From Metridium senile (lineage: Eukaryota > Cnidaria > Anthozoa > Actiniaria > Metridiidae): a stretch of DNA of 64,000 nucleotides. The notes beneath the pieces were generated by a model. That model saw only the letters and a program-made list of their open reading frames with translations. It did not search any database and had not been told where the DNA came from. Where the stretch lies: NCBI GenBank assembly GCA_949775045.1, contig OX459096.1, positions 30,835,475 to 30,899,474 on the forward strand. The letters are read 5' to 3'. Each line of letters starts with the position of its first letter. Position 1 is the stretch's first letter. Shown here piece after piece: positions 20,140 through 32,400 of the stretch. The position numbers and the translations under genes are program-made.

Positions 20140-20368
20140 ATGCAAATGAGAATATATGTAAAATAACATGCTAATTAGGTGTGCGTGCAGCAAAGTGCTT
20201 CAGTGAGAAGCGCTCTCAAAGTGGCTTAAAAAAATCATAATAAAACATTTCTAGATTTCCTCGAAACCACTTTTTCACAATGGCTTGTGGCTCAAGATTT
20301 AAAAATGAAGAAAATAGCTAAAAGCACACCTCATTAGCATGTTATTTCACATATAGGCTCATTTGCAT
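20140..20368. mobile_element. 229 bp MITE with ATGCAAATGAG termini
   Basis: The arms of about 45 bp pair ATGCAAATGAGAATATATGT with the inverse at 20325-20368. Inner ends are CTAATTAGGTGTG and CACACCTCATTAG. Confidence 0.8.
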
Positions 20369-20616
20369 TTTAAATGTGAATCATTCCCGCCCGTGTCTAT
20401 GTTTCGTACGACTGGGCTTTTATTTTATTTTATTTTATTGACAATATTTATACAGAGGTGCCCAGTTCAGCATAAGCTGGTTTGAATGGGGCTCTGTTTA
20501 AAATAAACTTACAGACATAAAAATACAGTACAGAATACAAAAAATAAAGTTACAAGTACTAAGAATTCGTTGTGTACTGGGAATCTCTTCTATTCTTTGT
20601 GTGCTTCTATTGCCTC

Positions 20617-20990
20617 CTTTTGCAGGACGTGGTCACGTGACCATTAAAAAAAATTTAAGAGTAGCATTATCAAAAGATAATGTCATAACACACATTTTCA
20701 GAAAGTTTTTTCTCAATATCTTAAACAAAGAATCTCTGAGAATCTTTTGAGATTATTAAAAATAGCAATGATTTGCATGACTGAGTGGCAAGCCTTGCCT
20801 GTCAGCTATATAAACTGCTCAGTGCTTTTGGATGATTCGGAAACAAATTCTCAGAGCCTTAGTTTAAGATATTGAGATAAAACTTTCCGATAATGTTTTT
20901 TATGTGATTCTCTTTTGTATTCTGGAATTCATTTTGTGCTACTTTTAAAGTTTGTTTTTTTAAATGGTCACATGACCACTTGTGCAAAAA
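20617..20990. mobile_element. 374 bp inverted-repeat element with GTGGTCACGTGACCA ends
   Basis: The left end CTTTTGCAGGACGTGGTCAC pairs with the right GTGACC-type end TGGTCACATGACCACTTGTG. Inner segments around CTCAATATCTTAAAC and GTTTAAGATATTGAG are also inverted. Confidence 0.75.
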
Positions 20991-21786
20991 GCCTGTTGGA
21001 GTCTCATGTTTTTCGCTAATTGACTACAAGTTACCTTGACATTGATTATTCAGGATATCGCGCCTAGATGTTGAATAACTATTATTAGCTAAGCGATATA
21101 TATATTACACTTTCGATTATCTTGAAGTATTAGCGCATTGAGGCAGTAACAGAATTGGCTCTATAAGCACTTATTATTATCGTTAGCAACAACAGACATT
21201 GGTTCTTAAACTAGAAAACGCCCGGAGAAAACGATAATATCAGAGGTAAATCATTTATTCAAACAACGCTACAACTGCTGGCAAATAATTCAGCTTTATT
21301 TAAATAGCTGTTTAGTTCTATGTAAATTATCGCTGTAAGAAACACGGTCTAAATTCTCTACAGGATAATGTTTGGGTAGAAATTGTCTTTAAAAAGGTAT
21401 GAAGTGTTATTTCAGTATTGCCTATAAGCAATCTTAGATTAATTAAAATTATTTAAAGTCAATCGCATGTTTTTTTGCGTTTTTAATTTCTTTTGGTTTT
21501 CGAAGAAAACTGAAAAAATAATTATGATGCATCATTTAGGGTTGTATGCTAGATTACTTTTATAACTTAAGTGTTTATTGTATTGTATTGTATCGTTGAA
21601 AAAGTTTATTCAATACAGTTAATACAACTGATAAACCTTTATTTCGACACGATAAAACGTTAAACTATAGTAGTTTGTGGGGTCGTGCATAAATATATAA
21701 ATCACAAATACAAAATCATAAAAAGTATATATATGAATACTGCTTTTTTTCTTTAAGTGATTTCTGAACAAAAACAATATTTAGTT

Positions 21787-21957
21787 TGTAATAAGACGGT
21801 AAACTCGTTTGTTTGTTGGTTTCTTTTACTTTAACTTAGGCTTCGAAGTACATGTGCCAACGATTGAACTACAAAACAACATGGCCGCCATCTGCGGGGG
21901 TCACCCTGTACAAAAGGGCTACTAAGGGGGGTGGGACAATAAGCACGTATTACAACA
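21787..21957 (-). repeat. 3' LTR
   Basis: This 171 bp repeat is identical to the copy at 26175-26345. It begins TGTAATAAGACGG and ends TATTACAACA on the plus strand. Confidence 0.95.
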
Positions 21958-22009
21958 TCTCCCCCCTTAACTAACAAGTTACAATTATCAACAAAATAAT
22001 GTCACTTAT

Positions 22010-25000
22010 TCAACAAGAGTCAATAAGTCTTTCAGGTTTCCTGACAACTCTTCCTGATTTGGTGGTGACAACTGAACCACTGGGTTGAAGGTCAGGTTGT
22101 TTCATCTGTTCGTCTGAAACCAAGGAGGGTTGCGGCTTCATCGGTAGACTTGAACTCATAGGCATAGAACTCATGGGAACTGTTGACAGTTTTGGTAGAT
22201 CCATTGGTAGATCTAGTGGCGTAGATATGATTTGACGTCTATTTCTGCGAAATACGCTGCCTCTCTCGTCTTTCACCAGATACGATCTTGGAAGCACTTC
22301 AGCTTTTCTCCATTGCTTTTCTCTCCCTGGTCGAATCCTGACTTTGGCACCTGGTTCTAGGGGTGGCAAGTCTTTGCTGTTCTGGTTGTAATAAGCTGTA
22401 GCTTTGTCTTGACGTGTTCTGAGTGTTTTAACGACTGTGTCAGGGTTCACTGGTTGAGGAAGCAACAGTCTCTTGTGAGTTGGTAGCATAGTGCGTGTTC
22501 TTCGGCTCATTAACAGCTGGACCGGCGATAGACCAATGTCTTCGAACGGCGTATTACGGTATTTGAGAAGGCCCTCAAATGGATCCTTGCCATCAGCGTC
22601 AGCTTTCTTAAGGATTCGTTTCGCTGTCTGTACCGCTTTCTCAGCTGCCCCATTGGACTGGGGATATTCCGGAGAACTGGTAGTATGCTTAAAACCCCAT
22701 TCTTTTGCAAACACTTTAAATTGATGCGTACTGTCAAATAGGTTCCTAGTATTACTGTATTGCGAACCATTGTCGCTGATAACTTCTTGAGGTATCCCAT
22801 AACGAGCAAAAATCTTCTTCAGGTTGTTGATAAGACATGTCGCAGTGCTTTGACGTAGCAGTTCTATTTCAAAGTATTTGGAGTAAAAATCAGTCACTAC
22901 CACGTAGGTGTGTCCACCGTAATCAAAGAGATCCGTACCAACAATTTGCCATGGGAGGCCAGGAATATCATGTGGTTTAAGTGTTTCCTTTTGCTGTTGA
23001 TTCCTAAAAGCATTGCAGATTCCACATGATCGCACTCTATCTTTGACCTGTGAACTCATACCCGGCCAGAAAACATAGTCCCTAGCGTAGGATAAACTCT
23101 TTGACTCGCCCATGTGGGCACCATGAATCTCATCGAGCACTTCACCTCTCATAGCTCGTGGTACAACAATTCGATCAGACTTGAACAGCAATCCGTCTTC
23201 GACGCTGAGCTCCTCTTTGTAACTAAAATATTCTCTAGCTAATTCATCAACCACTTCTTTGTCCAAGGGCCATCCATTAACAACATAATCCATTACTACT
23301 TGGGTGGTTTCATCACAATTGGTGTAGGATTTAAACTTAGACAGGGAATCATTGTCCAGTCCTAAGTTGTCTATTAAGTTCACTTGTATCTCCTCCTCGT
23401 CAGTGCTGGTCGGTTCAGCTATGTCTACAGGTGCTCTACTTAAGCAGTCAGAAAGGACTTGTTGCTTACCGGGAACATACCGGACATTCAGATCATACTT
23501 AGTAAGCTTGAGGAGCATCCGTTGTAGTCTTGGAGGGGCTTCGTTAAGCGGTTTCTTGAAAATTGCCTCCAGAGGTTTATGATCCGTTTCTACAATAACT
23601 TTCCGACCATAAAGGTAAGTGTGGAACTTCTGTACTCCCCAGGCAATAGCGAGTAATTCTCTTTCAATGTTTGCATAATGTTTCTCTGAGTTAGTGAGTG
23701 TCCTTGATCCGTATGCTATGGGTTTTCCTTCTTGCATTACTACTGCCCCTAGGCCAGTGCTGCTGGCATCGGCATTTAAAACAGTCTGTTTATTAGTGTC
23801 AAAATAAGAGAGAACAGGTGAGCTGCTGATAACACGTTTGAGCTGTGCAAAAGCATTTTGTTGGGGTGTATCCCACACAAAAACGGTGTCTTTCTGCAGC
23901 AGCTGCGAGATGGGTCCCTGAATCTCTGCTTTGTTCTGGATGAACTTATCAAGGTAGTTCACAGTTCCTAAAATTCGCTGTACTCCTTCTTTATCGGTTG
24001 GTGGTGGCATGTCTATAATGGCCTTGATCTTCTCAGGATCTGGTTGTAGGCCTTGTGAAGTAAGCCTATGGCCAACATACCTAACTTCATCTACTCTAAG
24101 TTTCACTTTGCTTGGGTTAAACTTTAATCCGACTTCTTTACTTCGTTCCAACACCTGTGACAGCTTTTCATTCATTTCCTTCTCGTCTTTGGCATGTATT
24201 AAAAAGTCATCCACTATGATCTCTACGGGTACTCCTTCGAAGAGCCTTTCCATCTCCCTCTGATAGATCTCTGGTGCTGGGGCAATACCGAACGGGAGCC
24301 TGCAGAATCGATACCTTCCCCACGGTGTGTTAAATGTAAGTAATTTTGAGCTTGCTTCATCGACGGGTAGCTGCCAAAATCCACTACATGCATCTAGCGT
24401 TGAAAATGTAACAGTATTAGTAAGTTTATTGGCAACTTCTTCAATGGTAACCATAGGGTGGTGTACACGTTTCAGTGCAGTGTTAAGATCTCTAGGATCA
24501 ATGCATATTCTAACTTCATCTTTGGTGGGCTGGCCTTTCCCTTTTCCTTGTCTTTTGTCTACTACTAACATTGAGCTCACCCATGGGGTATGCTCCTGTT
24601 CTTTAACAATGATCCCATCCTGTTCCATCTCTAACAGCTTTTCTTGAACTGGCTCAAGCAGTGAAATAGGCAACTTCCTTGGTGGGTGGATAACTGGGGA
24701 TACTGACTCATCAATTTCCAAACTAATTTCATGTGGTAGTCTACCAGGTTTACTACTGAAACAATCTTGAAAGTTTGTTAGTACTGGGTCTGTTGTGATA
24801 GGGTCTGGAAGAATATCCTGGTTTTGCTGTGGTTTGGATACTGTCGGTGTAGATTGAATCAAATCTAAGTTCATAAACTTTAACACTTCTAGGTCAAGGC
24901 AAGCATTACAGCTCAACAAAGGTGAGAAATCACCCTGCACAACTAAATATAACAGATCAATCTTACGACACTTGTATTGGGTAGAGAGCCGTACACATCC

Positions 25001-25837
25001 AACTGGGTGAATGGGCTTAGTAGCTAACCAAGCCTTTAATGGCTGATTGATTTTCTGTAGTGGCTTACGAGTAATTTGCTGGTATAGACTTAGTGGAATT
25101 ACATTTGCTTCAGCTCCAGTGTCTGCTTTAACCTTGACATTAGAGTTGTTTATAGTAATGTTAATCATACTTTTGTTTCTAGAAACTGAGGTATCAACAG
25201 ACCCAAGTTCAACGGAGGCAAAGTAAGCATGGGTTAGGTGATCATCTGAATCACCTTCAATGATAATGCTCTCTTCAACTGGGTGTATATTGCTCTTGAT
25301 TGTTGATGATTTACACACTCTGGCATAGTGACCTCGTTTTTTACACTTTCTACACTCCTGTTTGTAGGCAGGGCATTTACTTGGATGTGAGAATGGATGC
25401 TTGAGACCACAAAATTTACATAAAGGGTCATTGGGTATTGATGATGGTAATTTGGAACTCTTAACATCATGAATGTTGGATGCTGACTGCTCAACACTAC
25501 TAGAAGGCAAGCTAAATTTCATCTTTTGACTCTCTGAAGCTTCATATGTGCGACAATAGTCATGTGCAGACTGTAGAGTTAGGTCAGGTTTTTTTAGTAA
25601 TTCACCCCTCAAGTGATCAGACAAAACTCCTCCGACAATCCTATCTCTAATCAGCGAGTCTTTAAGAGTTCCAAATTCACATGTAAGGGCAAGTCTTTTC
25701 AAGTCACTGACGAAATTATCAATCCTCTCTCCCTCTTTCTGACTACGTTGATTAAACACTAAACGCTCATAAATAACGTTTTTTGCCCCCTGGCAAAGTT
25801 CTGAAAATTTCTTACAGACGTCAGCAAAGCTTTCCAA
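22010..25837 (-). CDS. gag-pol: Ty3/gypsy Gag-Pol polyprotein (5'-incomplete frame, 1275 codons)
   Basis: The frame is open from about 25885; the first listed codon is TTG, so the true start lies in the displaced gag frame. Domains in order: capsid remainder; zinc knuckle with CX2CX4HX4C (C162, C165, H170, C175); aspartic protease DTGA at 239-242; reverse transcriptase with FCRLPFGIAPAPE and catalytic IVDD (541-544, I in place of the usual Y); RNase H (D690, D752); integrase zinc domain H905/H908/C938/C941; and DDE core D969, D1022, E1066. The C-terminus is Pro/Ser-rich and runs to within 52 bp of the 3' LTR. Gag and Pol share one frame with no stop between them. All catalytic residues are present. 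Confidence 0.93.
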   Translation of the reverse strand: MESFADVCKKFSELCQGAKNVIYERLVFNQRSQKEGERIDNFVSDLKRLALTCEFGTLKDSLIRDRIVGGVLSDHLRGELLKKPDLTLQSAHDYCRTYEASESQKMKFSLPSSSVEQSASNIHDVKSSKLPSSIPNDPLCKFCGLKHPFSHPSKCPAYKQECRKCKKRGHYARVCKSSTIKSNIHPVEESIIIEGDSDDHLTHAYFASVELGSVDTSVSRNKSMINITINNSNVKVKADTGAEANVIPLSLYQQITRKPLQKINQPLKAWLATKPIHPVGCVRLSTQYKCRKIDLLYLVVQGDFSPLLSCNACLDLEVLKFMNLDLIQSTPTVSKPQQNQDILPDPITTDPVLTNFQDCFSSKPGRLPHEISLEIDESVSPVIHPPRKLPISLLEPVQEKLLEMEQDGIIVKEQEHTPWVSSMLVVDKRQGKGKGQPTKDEVRICIDPRDLNTALKRVHHPMVTIEEVANKLTNTVTFSTLDACSGFWQLPVDEASSKLLTFNTPWGRYRFCRLPFGIAPAPEIYQREMERLFEGVPVEIIVDDFLIHAKDEKEMNEKLSQVLERSKEVGLKFNPSKVKLRVDEVRYVGHRLTSQGLQPDPEKIKAIIDMPPPTDKEGVQRILGTVNYLDKFIQNKAEIQGPISQLLQKDTVFVWDTPQQNAFAQLKRVISSSPVLSYFDTNKQTVLNADASSTGLGAVVMQEGKPIAYGSRTLTNSEKHYANIERELLAIAWGVQKFHTYLYGRKVIVETDHKPLEAIFKKPLNEAPPRLQRMLLKLTKYDLNVRYVPGKQQVLSDCLSRAPVDIAEPTSTDEEEIQVNLIDNLGLDNDSLSKFKSYTNCDETTQVVMDYVVNGWPLDKEVVDELAREYFSYKEELSVEDGLLFKSDRIVVPRAMRGEVLDEIHGAHMGESKSLSYARDYVFWPGMSSQVKDRVRSCGICNAFRNQQQKETLKPHDIPGLPWQIVGTDLFDYGGHTYVVVTDFYSKYFEIELLRQSTATCLINNLKKIFARYGIPQEVISDNGSQYSNTRNLFDSTHQFKVFAKEWGFKHTTSSPEYPQSNGAAEKAVQTAKRILKKADADGKDPFEGLLKYRNTPFEDIGLSPVQLLMSRRTRTMLPTHKRLLLPQPVNPDTVVKTLRTRQDKATAYYNQNSKDLPPLEPGAKVRIRPGREKQWRKAEVLPRSYLVKDERGSVFRRNRRQIISTPLDLPMDLPKLSTVPMSSMPMSSSLPMKPQPSLVSDEQMKQPDLQPSGSVVTTKSGRVVRKPERLIDSC

Positions 25838-25875
25838 ACTTTCGCCTTCCTCGTATGTAAAATGACTGTACTCTT

Positions 25876-26058
25876 CTATTGCATGTCACTCCCAGCGCAA
25901 TTTAGCAACAAATTTACCTTAATTTTGTCAGATTTCTTTTCCTTCTCTGTGGCTACAAGGTATATCTCAAACCTCATTATAAACTTTCTCCAATTTTCGG
26001 CAGCTTGAGCGTCAATAATCAATGGTCCTGGCTTGTTGAACGACTCCTTTTCCGCCAT
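25876..26058 (-). pseudogene. gag N-terminus, cut off by a frame break
   Basis: The ORF starts at the ATG at 26058 (MAEKESFNKPGPL) and reads a typical Ty3/gypsy capsid start (AAENWRKFIMRFEIYL). It meets TAG at 25876-25878. The same protein continues in the -1 frame, where the rest of gag and all of pol are open. Because the break falls inside capsid, not at the gag/pol boundary, a mutation is more likely than programmed frameshifting. Confidence 0.7.
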
Positions 26059-26174
26059 TTTGAATGATCGATAGTAGTAATATCTTTCCACTCGTATAAC
26101 TTTGTGTTACTCCGTTTCAATGACTTCTGATTCTCCAACAGCAAAGTTTGGGTCCTTTTCAAGTTCTGACACCA

Positions 26175-26345
26175 TGTAATAAGACGGTAAACTCGTTTGT
26201 TTGTTGGTTTCTTTTACTTTAACTTAGGCTTCGAAGTACATGTGCCAACGATTGAACTACAAAACAACATGGCCGCCATCTGCGGGGGTCACCCTGTACA
26301 AAAGGGCTACTAAGGGGGGTGGGACAATAAGCACGTATTACAACA
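26175..26345 (-). repeat. 5' LTR
   Basis: It is identical to the 3' LTR and is followed on the minus strand by the TGG-starting primer-binding site at 26160-26174. It would contain the element's promoter. Confidence 0.95.
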
Positions 26346-26474
26346 TAGTTCACGTGGTGTTGTCTAGAAGAAATATATTGTCGTTATTTTATAATGAAGA
26401 TAAAATGGCATCTGAAGATGTCGAAACGTTGTACCAACTCAGCGTTTGTATTTATTTTAATTATAAATATAAAA

Positions 26475-26834
26475 TGAGTGTTGATATTAATGAATAGAGG
26501 ATATTCCAAGTCAAACTGCTTAGACAGGCAACATGTTGTGAAACTTTATGCACTACTGAATGAGAGAGTTGAAATAGTAGAAAACAACATTGATTAAAAC
26601 GAGTGTTGATATTAATAAATAGAGGATATTCCAAGTCAAACTGTTTAGACAGGCACCATGTTGTGAAACTGTTTATGCACTAATGATCGAGGGAGTTGAA
26701 ATAGTAGAAAACAACATTGATTAAAACGAGTGTTGATATTATTAATAAATAGAGGATATTCCAAGTCAAACTGTGAGGCACCATGTTGTGAAACTGTTTA
26801 TGCACTAATGAGGGAGTTGAAATAGTAGAAAACA
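26475..26834 (+). repeat. Three tandem repeats of about 125 bp
   Basis: Copies start at 26475, 26601 and 26728 with GAGTGTTGATATTA. They share GAATAGAGGATATTCCAAGT-like cores and GTTGAAATAGTAGAAAACAA. The third copy is shorter. No coding frame persists. Confidence 0.85.
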
Positions 26835-27392
26835 AGGTTGTTACTTACTTACGTTTCAAACGTTGATCATTCACAGTAATGGTTTTGGATATTGACGTTT
26901 CTATTTTTTTTCCCTTTAAGTGAAGTTATATTTAATTGTTGAATTAACCAGTTTCATGCTATCTAGCACCGCTGTATTAACAAAAGGCGCATTTGCACAG
27001 GGATAGCCTCAATTCAGAGTTAATTCAAATGTCTTTTCTATTGAAAAGCGATAACAATTTTTGGTGCCTTGCTTAGAATTAATTTGTGAAGTATTTTTGC
27101 AACGAATCGATGCTTAGCCTAGCCTGAACAAATGCGTTTTTTGTCAAATAGTACAGCGGTGATAACATGAAACTGGAGTATTGAGCGTTTATTGTTTCTG
27201 AGATTGTTGTTTTAACGATATGTTTTCTGTAGCCGGCAGTGTTTTAATGAGAAAACAGATAATATTAAGGAAATCAGTACGCACCAAATATTAAAGCATG
27301 CCCCTCACTGCCAATCACAATGCGAAATTTCTACTAGTTATTTTATGACTGAAATAGTATAACTGCATGGGCGTCATCACATATAGAGGACG

Positions 27393-27658
27393 TTGATGGT
27401 GGTGGTGGTTTGGGTAATGATGATGATGATCAGGATGATTATAACGATGGTGATAATGATAATGGTGGTGATGATGATGGTCGGATTATATAATGATAAT
27501 GATGTTTAGTTGATCAGATTATAATGATTATGATTGGTCATAAGGATCATTGTGATGGTGATGACGGTTAATTATAACGACGGTGATGGTTATGACAATG
27601 GTGATTGTAATGGTGATGATGGTGGTGACGATGGTAATTATTGTAATGATATGATGAT
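27393..27658 (+). repeat. Imperfect GAT/GGT trinucleotide tract
   Basis: GATGATGATGAT and GGTGGTGATGAT units are interrupted by short unique pieces. Confidence 0.8.
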
Positions 27659-29428
27659 AGTGATTTTTGTTCAAAATTTCGCCGGTATTTTCGCCAATGT
27701 TTTTTATTGAATTTCACACTTATAAGTGCGCGCTTGCTAGCAGTCCACAGTCCGGATGTGACGCAGGCTAGCGCTTGCTGACGACATCAACATGCCATCA
27801 GTTTTGGCACGTGTTGGCTGAAAACTGACAAAAAAATTGGCTTGAATTTTTGCATGTATATTATAATATGATTGTTTTACCGTTTAGATTAATTGTTTTT
27901 CAAAAAGCCCAAATTGCACTTGCCTTAGGGCTCGTGCAATTACGGACTTTAAAAAACAAACTTTATTAAAAAATTCATATTATTACCTATACAAATTCAA
28001 ATCTTCTCTAATGGTCCTTTTATTGCATCCAATCTATTCAATAATATAAATATCTTTTGTATAACAATCAAGAGAGCTATCTTTATTAACACCAACTCCC
28101 AATAATTGTCGTATTGTTTACGTCATTTCGTTTATATAAATACAAATGTTATCATTTCATTCCTTAAACTAATATATTAATTCAACAGATTAAAAAATTC
28201 AGTAAATGGAATTAAAAGAATTTCATTTTTCTAATGTGGCAGTTAGGAATACAGTTAGTTAAAAGTAAAGCTTCCGAGTTGGCACAATATCAAGCTAATG
28301 TAAAGCTAATTCAGATATTAGTATTTCAGTTATTCAAATTATTGAGTATCATTTTAATTGATATTGTTTTGGTGCTCACGATGTACAAAAATACTTCATG
28401 TTTTTTCATGTAAGTTAAAATCGAAAAGTGATTGAAATTGAAGGAAAACAATTTACTTCAATACGGTAATTTTAAATTTCAAACTTTATTTTCCATAACA
28501 ATTATAATAATCGGCTTAATGAACGCTACTGCTCTTCGGCCAAAATCACTTGACTTGTTTTGCCAATCTCAAGTCCACTTCAGATGGCTGGAAAGCAAAA
28601 AATATTTAAATTAATTATCGTTATTTTTTGTTATTATTAACATTTTTTGATATTCATTTATTTGAACAAGTTGTATAGTTAGTTGCTGGTGCTTTACTTG
28701 ATGTTTAACAACAATTCCTTCCATTCCAACAGGTGCTTTGTTTTTTGTTTGACTCTTACGCGTCACCACAGTGTCGGCATAATCAGCGTCCTCGAACAGA
28801 GCCAAACTACTAGAATGCATTCTGCTGGCCAAACATCGCAGGGAAAATAAATCAATTCCCTAGGTGAGAAAGCTTATCGTTATTTCACATACGATGGTAG
28901 CTAATTATTTCAAGTTCTATTTTGTTTTGGAATTATTACTTTCGCATTTGTTAATGGTTAACTTTTGTTTCTTTTCACAGGTTCATTTAGAGAATTCACT
29001 TATGGAAGTTTGCCTTGTCGTTTTATATTCCATATTTTTTTATTCACTGTTTTTCACGGTGCTTTTTTAGCCTTTCATTCTTATAGAATTGGAGCCGTTT
29101 TTTATTGTTTTCGATAGTTTATTTTTAACTAATATTTGCAGCATCAAATTTCCTCGAGGTATCGGGTGACCGGGCAAATATAACTCTACGTAGTTTCATG
29201 TTCATAAACATTTTATTGTTCGCACAGTTGAAAATATTTTTAGCTACCTGAGCGTCGTCCAAAAATCATCATCAGCTATTCATGCTAGATTTTATATCAA
29301 GGATAGTTTAGATGTGCATAATTGACCGTGCTATCATAATATCCCTGTAGTTTTGCTCGTATACGAGCCTATTGCTTTACACTCTTAAGTAGAGGTGATT
29401 TCAGTGTCAAACACTGTTTTAAAATACT

Positions 29429-32400
29429 ATGGGTTTCGCTCGCATGTTTTTGGCTAGTGTAGCCCTCTATGCCGGGGTTTGTTTGTGTTTATCCGACCAG
29501 CAGAACGCTTCAAAACTCAATGGTGCTGCAAAGAATGAGCCTTTGGTTATCACCAATACAACACGTAACTTTGTACAGAAATTATTCAAGCAGTACACCG
29601 ACAACAACACGAAAAAGATTACAGTGGAAGATTTTTACCAGCTTCTAAACACTTTAAAGATTGGTAAAGTATTTGAAGTTTCTGGCTATGTAGAAGAACT
29701 AGATAAAGACAAAAAACGAACAAGAAGAGATTTGACCGATCAAATACAACGTAGCTCCAAGGACAAGAACACCGATAATCATAACCAACGATTCCACAAC
29801 AATGTGAGTAGAGACAATTTTTATTATGAATATTAGTAGAATTATTAGAATATATCAGTTTTGTTTTTAAAGCTTGCACTTGTAACTTAATTGTTTCAAA
29901 AACCGGCCTCCGTTTTAACATAGTTAAGTATTAACCATGGTTTTAAATAACAACATGGGATCTCGACAATGTTTAACAAACACTGAATAAAAGAACTTGT
30001 AATGAGTTGGCAGATCATTCAAATCAGCACTGTTTATTCAAAGAGATGTGTTTCAGCAAATACACTTTCTTGGGGTATGCTTAGCTTGTTTACTTTGCAG
30101 TGTGTTGTCCCTATAATATACAGCCTGTTATTGCTTTGAACTTGTATAGACTCTACAAGTTGCATATAGCTATTTCTTTAACATACTGACCCCTGAACCT
30201 CATTTATGGAAATAGCTAGAGGAATATTAACTCTTACTATATTTTTGCTAATTCATATTTATTTTTGTAAAATAGAGTACAAATACTAAAAGTGTGCAAT
30301 ACTTTGCACTATTTACCACTAAATAGTGTTGATTAAACAATAGAGAACAATAGAATTAGCATAATTTAGCAGTATTTAGTGGTATTTATGTTGCACACTT
30401 TTAATGTTTGTAAAATACCATTACTTCGCTAGCTGTATTGTAACTACCCTGGCTACCAGAGGCTAGTCAAACCTCTGGTGACCAAGGTATATTGTAACTT
30501 GACTTTCAACACTACATTTTTGTCTCTAATTGTTTCCCTGGAAACACCGTACGACGCTTTTCTCTTGCCATAACCTGTGCCATAAAATGCTTATTAATAA
30601 TATCTGCATGATTTTCTCTTTTGTTGTTTTGTATATTCAAAAGAGTCCTTTGTGAACAAATTTCTTTTCATGGAATATATAAAAATAATGAAGTAAATGA
30701 ATGTACGAATAACCTGTTGAATAAATACATTCTTTTGAAGCAAGCTATCTATCAATTTGAATTATAAGCATCCTCTTCTTAATATTTGGCAACACACATT
30801 GCTTAATAAGAGGCTATTAATAAAATACGTGAGCTTGGAACTTTGAATGCCAAACATAATTGCATTGCAATGTGAAGACATATTGACCGCTGTATCTAAA
30901 AAAGGCTAACTTGCATACCGTGTAAAAGAGAAAGGCAGTCGTTTGTCCGACTAAAAACCAGCAGAAAAAAGACGACGGCGATAAACTCGTTATCCAAAAC
31001 CTCAGTCTCTCTTTTCGCGGGGTCCAAATTTGTTTCCTTACAACGCTGACGCGTCTCCACTTGTGAAAGAAAATAAATTTGTTTGAAAGCTTTACTGTTT
31101 GCTTACAAATAAACCAATATTGTTTTGCTTGACAAATGTTATTCCTTCAATCCGCTGCTGATTTATAATACTGTATATAAATATTAGCCTCTAGGCATTC
31201 AAAATAGACAAAATTACAAATAAATATGCACATATTTTATCGTAATTAAAACTACCTTTTGTAATTTAAAATCACAAATGTACTATGAAAAAATGTAACT
31301 TGTTTGCTAAATAAAAACAAATGTATAGTATAACAAATATTTTGAGAAATATACTTATTTTAATAAAGTAAAATCATATCATTGGAAGATACATTTTTTA
31401 TTTGCATACTTTTAATAATTATTCCTCAAAGTTTTGCCTTCTGTGAGCATTCACAAGCTTAAAGTTATGCCTTTTATATAAATTATCTACTGTGACTATT
31501 TTCGTTTTCCCTGCTTTGTAGGTTTTTGGTAACGTGAGTTCAATGTACGTGAGTGCTGTCGTAACAGGAACAACCTTCTTATTTTTACTTGTGACGTAAC
31601 AACGTTTCGCGATTGCCGAAAACTGCACGAGAACCAATTAAGGAGGCTCGGGTCCGTATTTTTCGCGCTCACCCAGCGACGTTTGAAAGGCCGTAGTTCC
31701 CGCGTCAGAGGGTATTTTGACAAGATTTTTTAACACTTGTCTACATATAGAATAAAGTTTTTAAAAAAGTTATTTTTAATAAAATCGATAATATTTTAGC
31801 CGACAAATGATAACGCCGCCGAATTTCTATGTAGCCTATTTTTGGGAAAAATCGACCTAAACTTTTAAAACCACATAGCCTACTTTAAAGCTGTTACCTA
31901 GGTCAACAATCTGGCAAAGTTTAAAAAACATTCATCTCACCGATTTGGAATAAAAACGGGTCATTTTTTTTCCTAGCAAAAATTCATTGTTTTATAATAT
32001 TTACCGATAACAACAGACTTTGAAGAGATAAATCAAAATCCTTCCAGCCAGGTATTAACAGGACATTTGTCTATATTGTCTGTGAATTTCAACTAATTTA
32101 GTCCACGGGGTTTCTTTTGGGAAAGGATACAAATCGGCAAAAGTTTGTCAGTTTTTGTGCAAAACTTCTAATTTTTACTTCTGAGCACGCTAACGAAAAA
32201 ATCTGAGATAACTTTTTATTATTTTTTAGCTATCAAAAGTTCACCATATTTTCAAGTGCGCCTCTAAATTTTATAGTGATTGAAATATTTTGAGGCGGTC
32301 AAATAAAATTCGAAAAATAGTATCCCTGAATAGTATCCCTAAAGGGTAGTCCACTTGTAGCAAGTCTACTACTTTATGAAATACTACTGAAATTTACTAA

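Larger units (their letters stand above)
19251..21786. other. Gene-free spacer with three small inverted-repeat elements
   Basis: The region holds MITE-like elements at 19741-20058, 20140-20368 and 20617-20990. A copy of the TTGGTTGAGGCGCGTGCTTT repeat lies at 19686-19720 (also at 53192). An ATTTT-rich tract is at 20418-20440. Nothing gene-like was recognised in 21000-21786. Confidence 0.6.
21787..26345 (-). mobile_element. Complete Ty3/gypsy LTR retrotransposon
   Basis: Two 171 bp LTRs (TG..CA) flank gag-pol, and both outer sides carry the 5 bp duplication TAGTT (21782-21786, 26346-26350). The LTRs are identical by eye over all 171 bp, so the insertion is recent. On the minus strand a primer-binding site begins TGGTGTCAGAACTTG directly after the 5' LTR, and a polypurine tract AAGGGGGGAGA precedes the 3' LTR. 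The domain order protease, RT, RNase H, integrase places it in Metaviridae-type Ty3/gypsy. No envelope ORF is present. A frame break in gag near 25880 suggests this copy is not autonomous as sequenced. Confidence 0.95.
26346..29428. other. Spacer upstream of the ZIP gene
   Basis: It holds three tandem repeats at 26475-26834 and a GAT-rich tract at 27393-27658. No gene was recognised. Reading frames at 28432-28614 and 28864-29070 lack similarity and codon structure. The ZIP promoter and any 5' UTR exon must lie near 28800-29428, but no TATA box stands out. Confidence 0.5.

Noticed and set aside
22491..24647. Plus-strand frames opposite the retrotransposon polyprotein
   Set aside because: They are antisense shadows of a 1275-codon frame with clear protease, RT, RNase H and integrase motifs.
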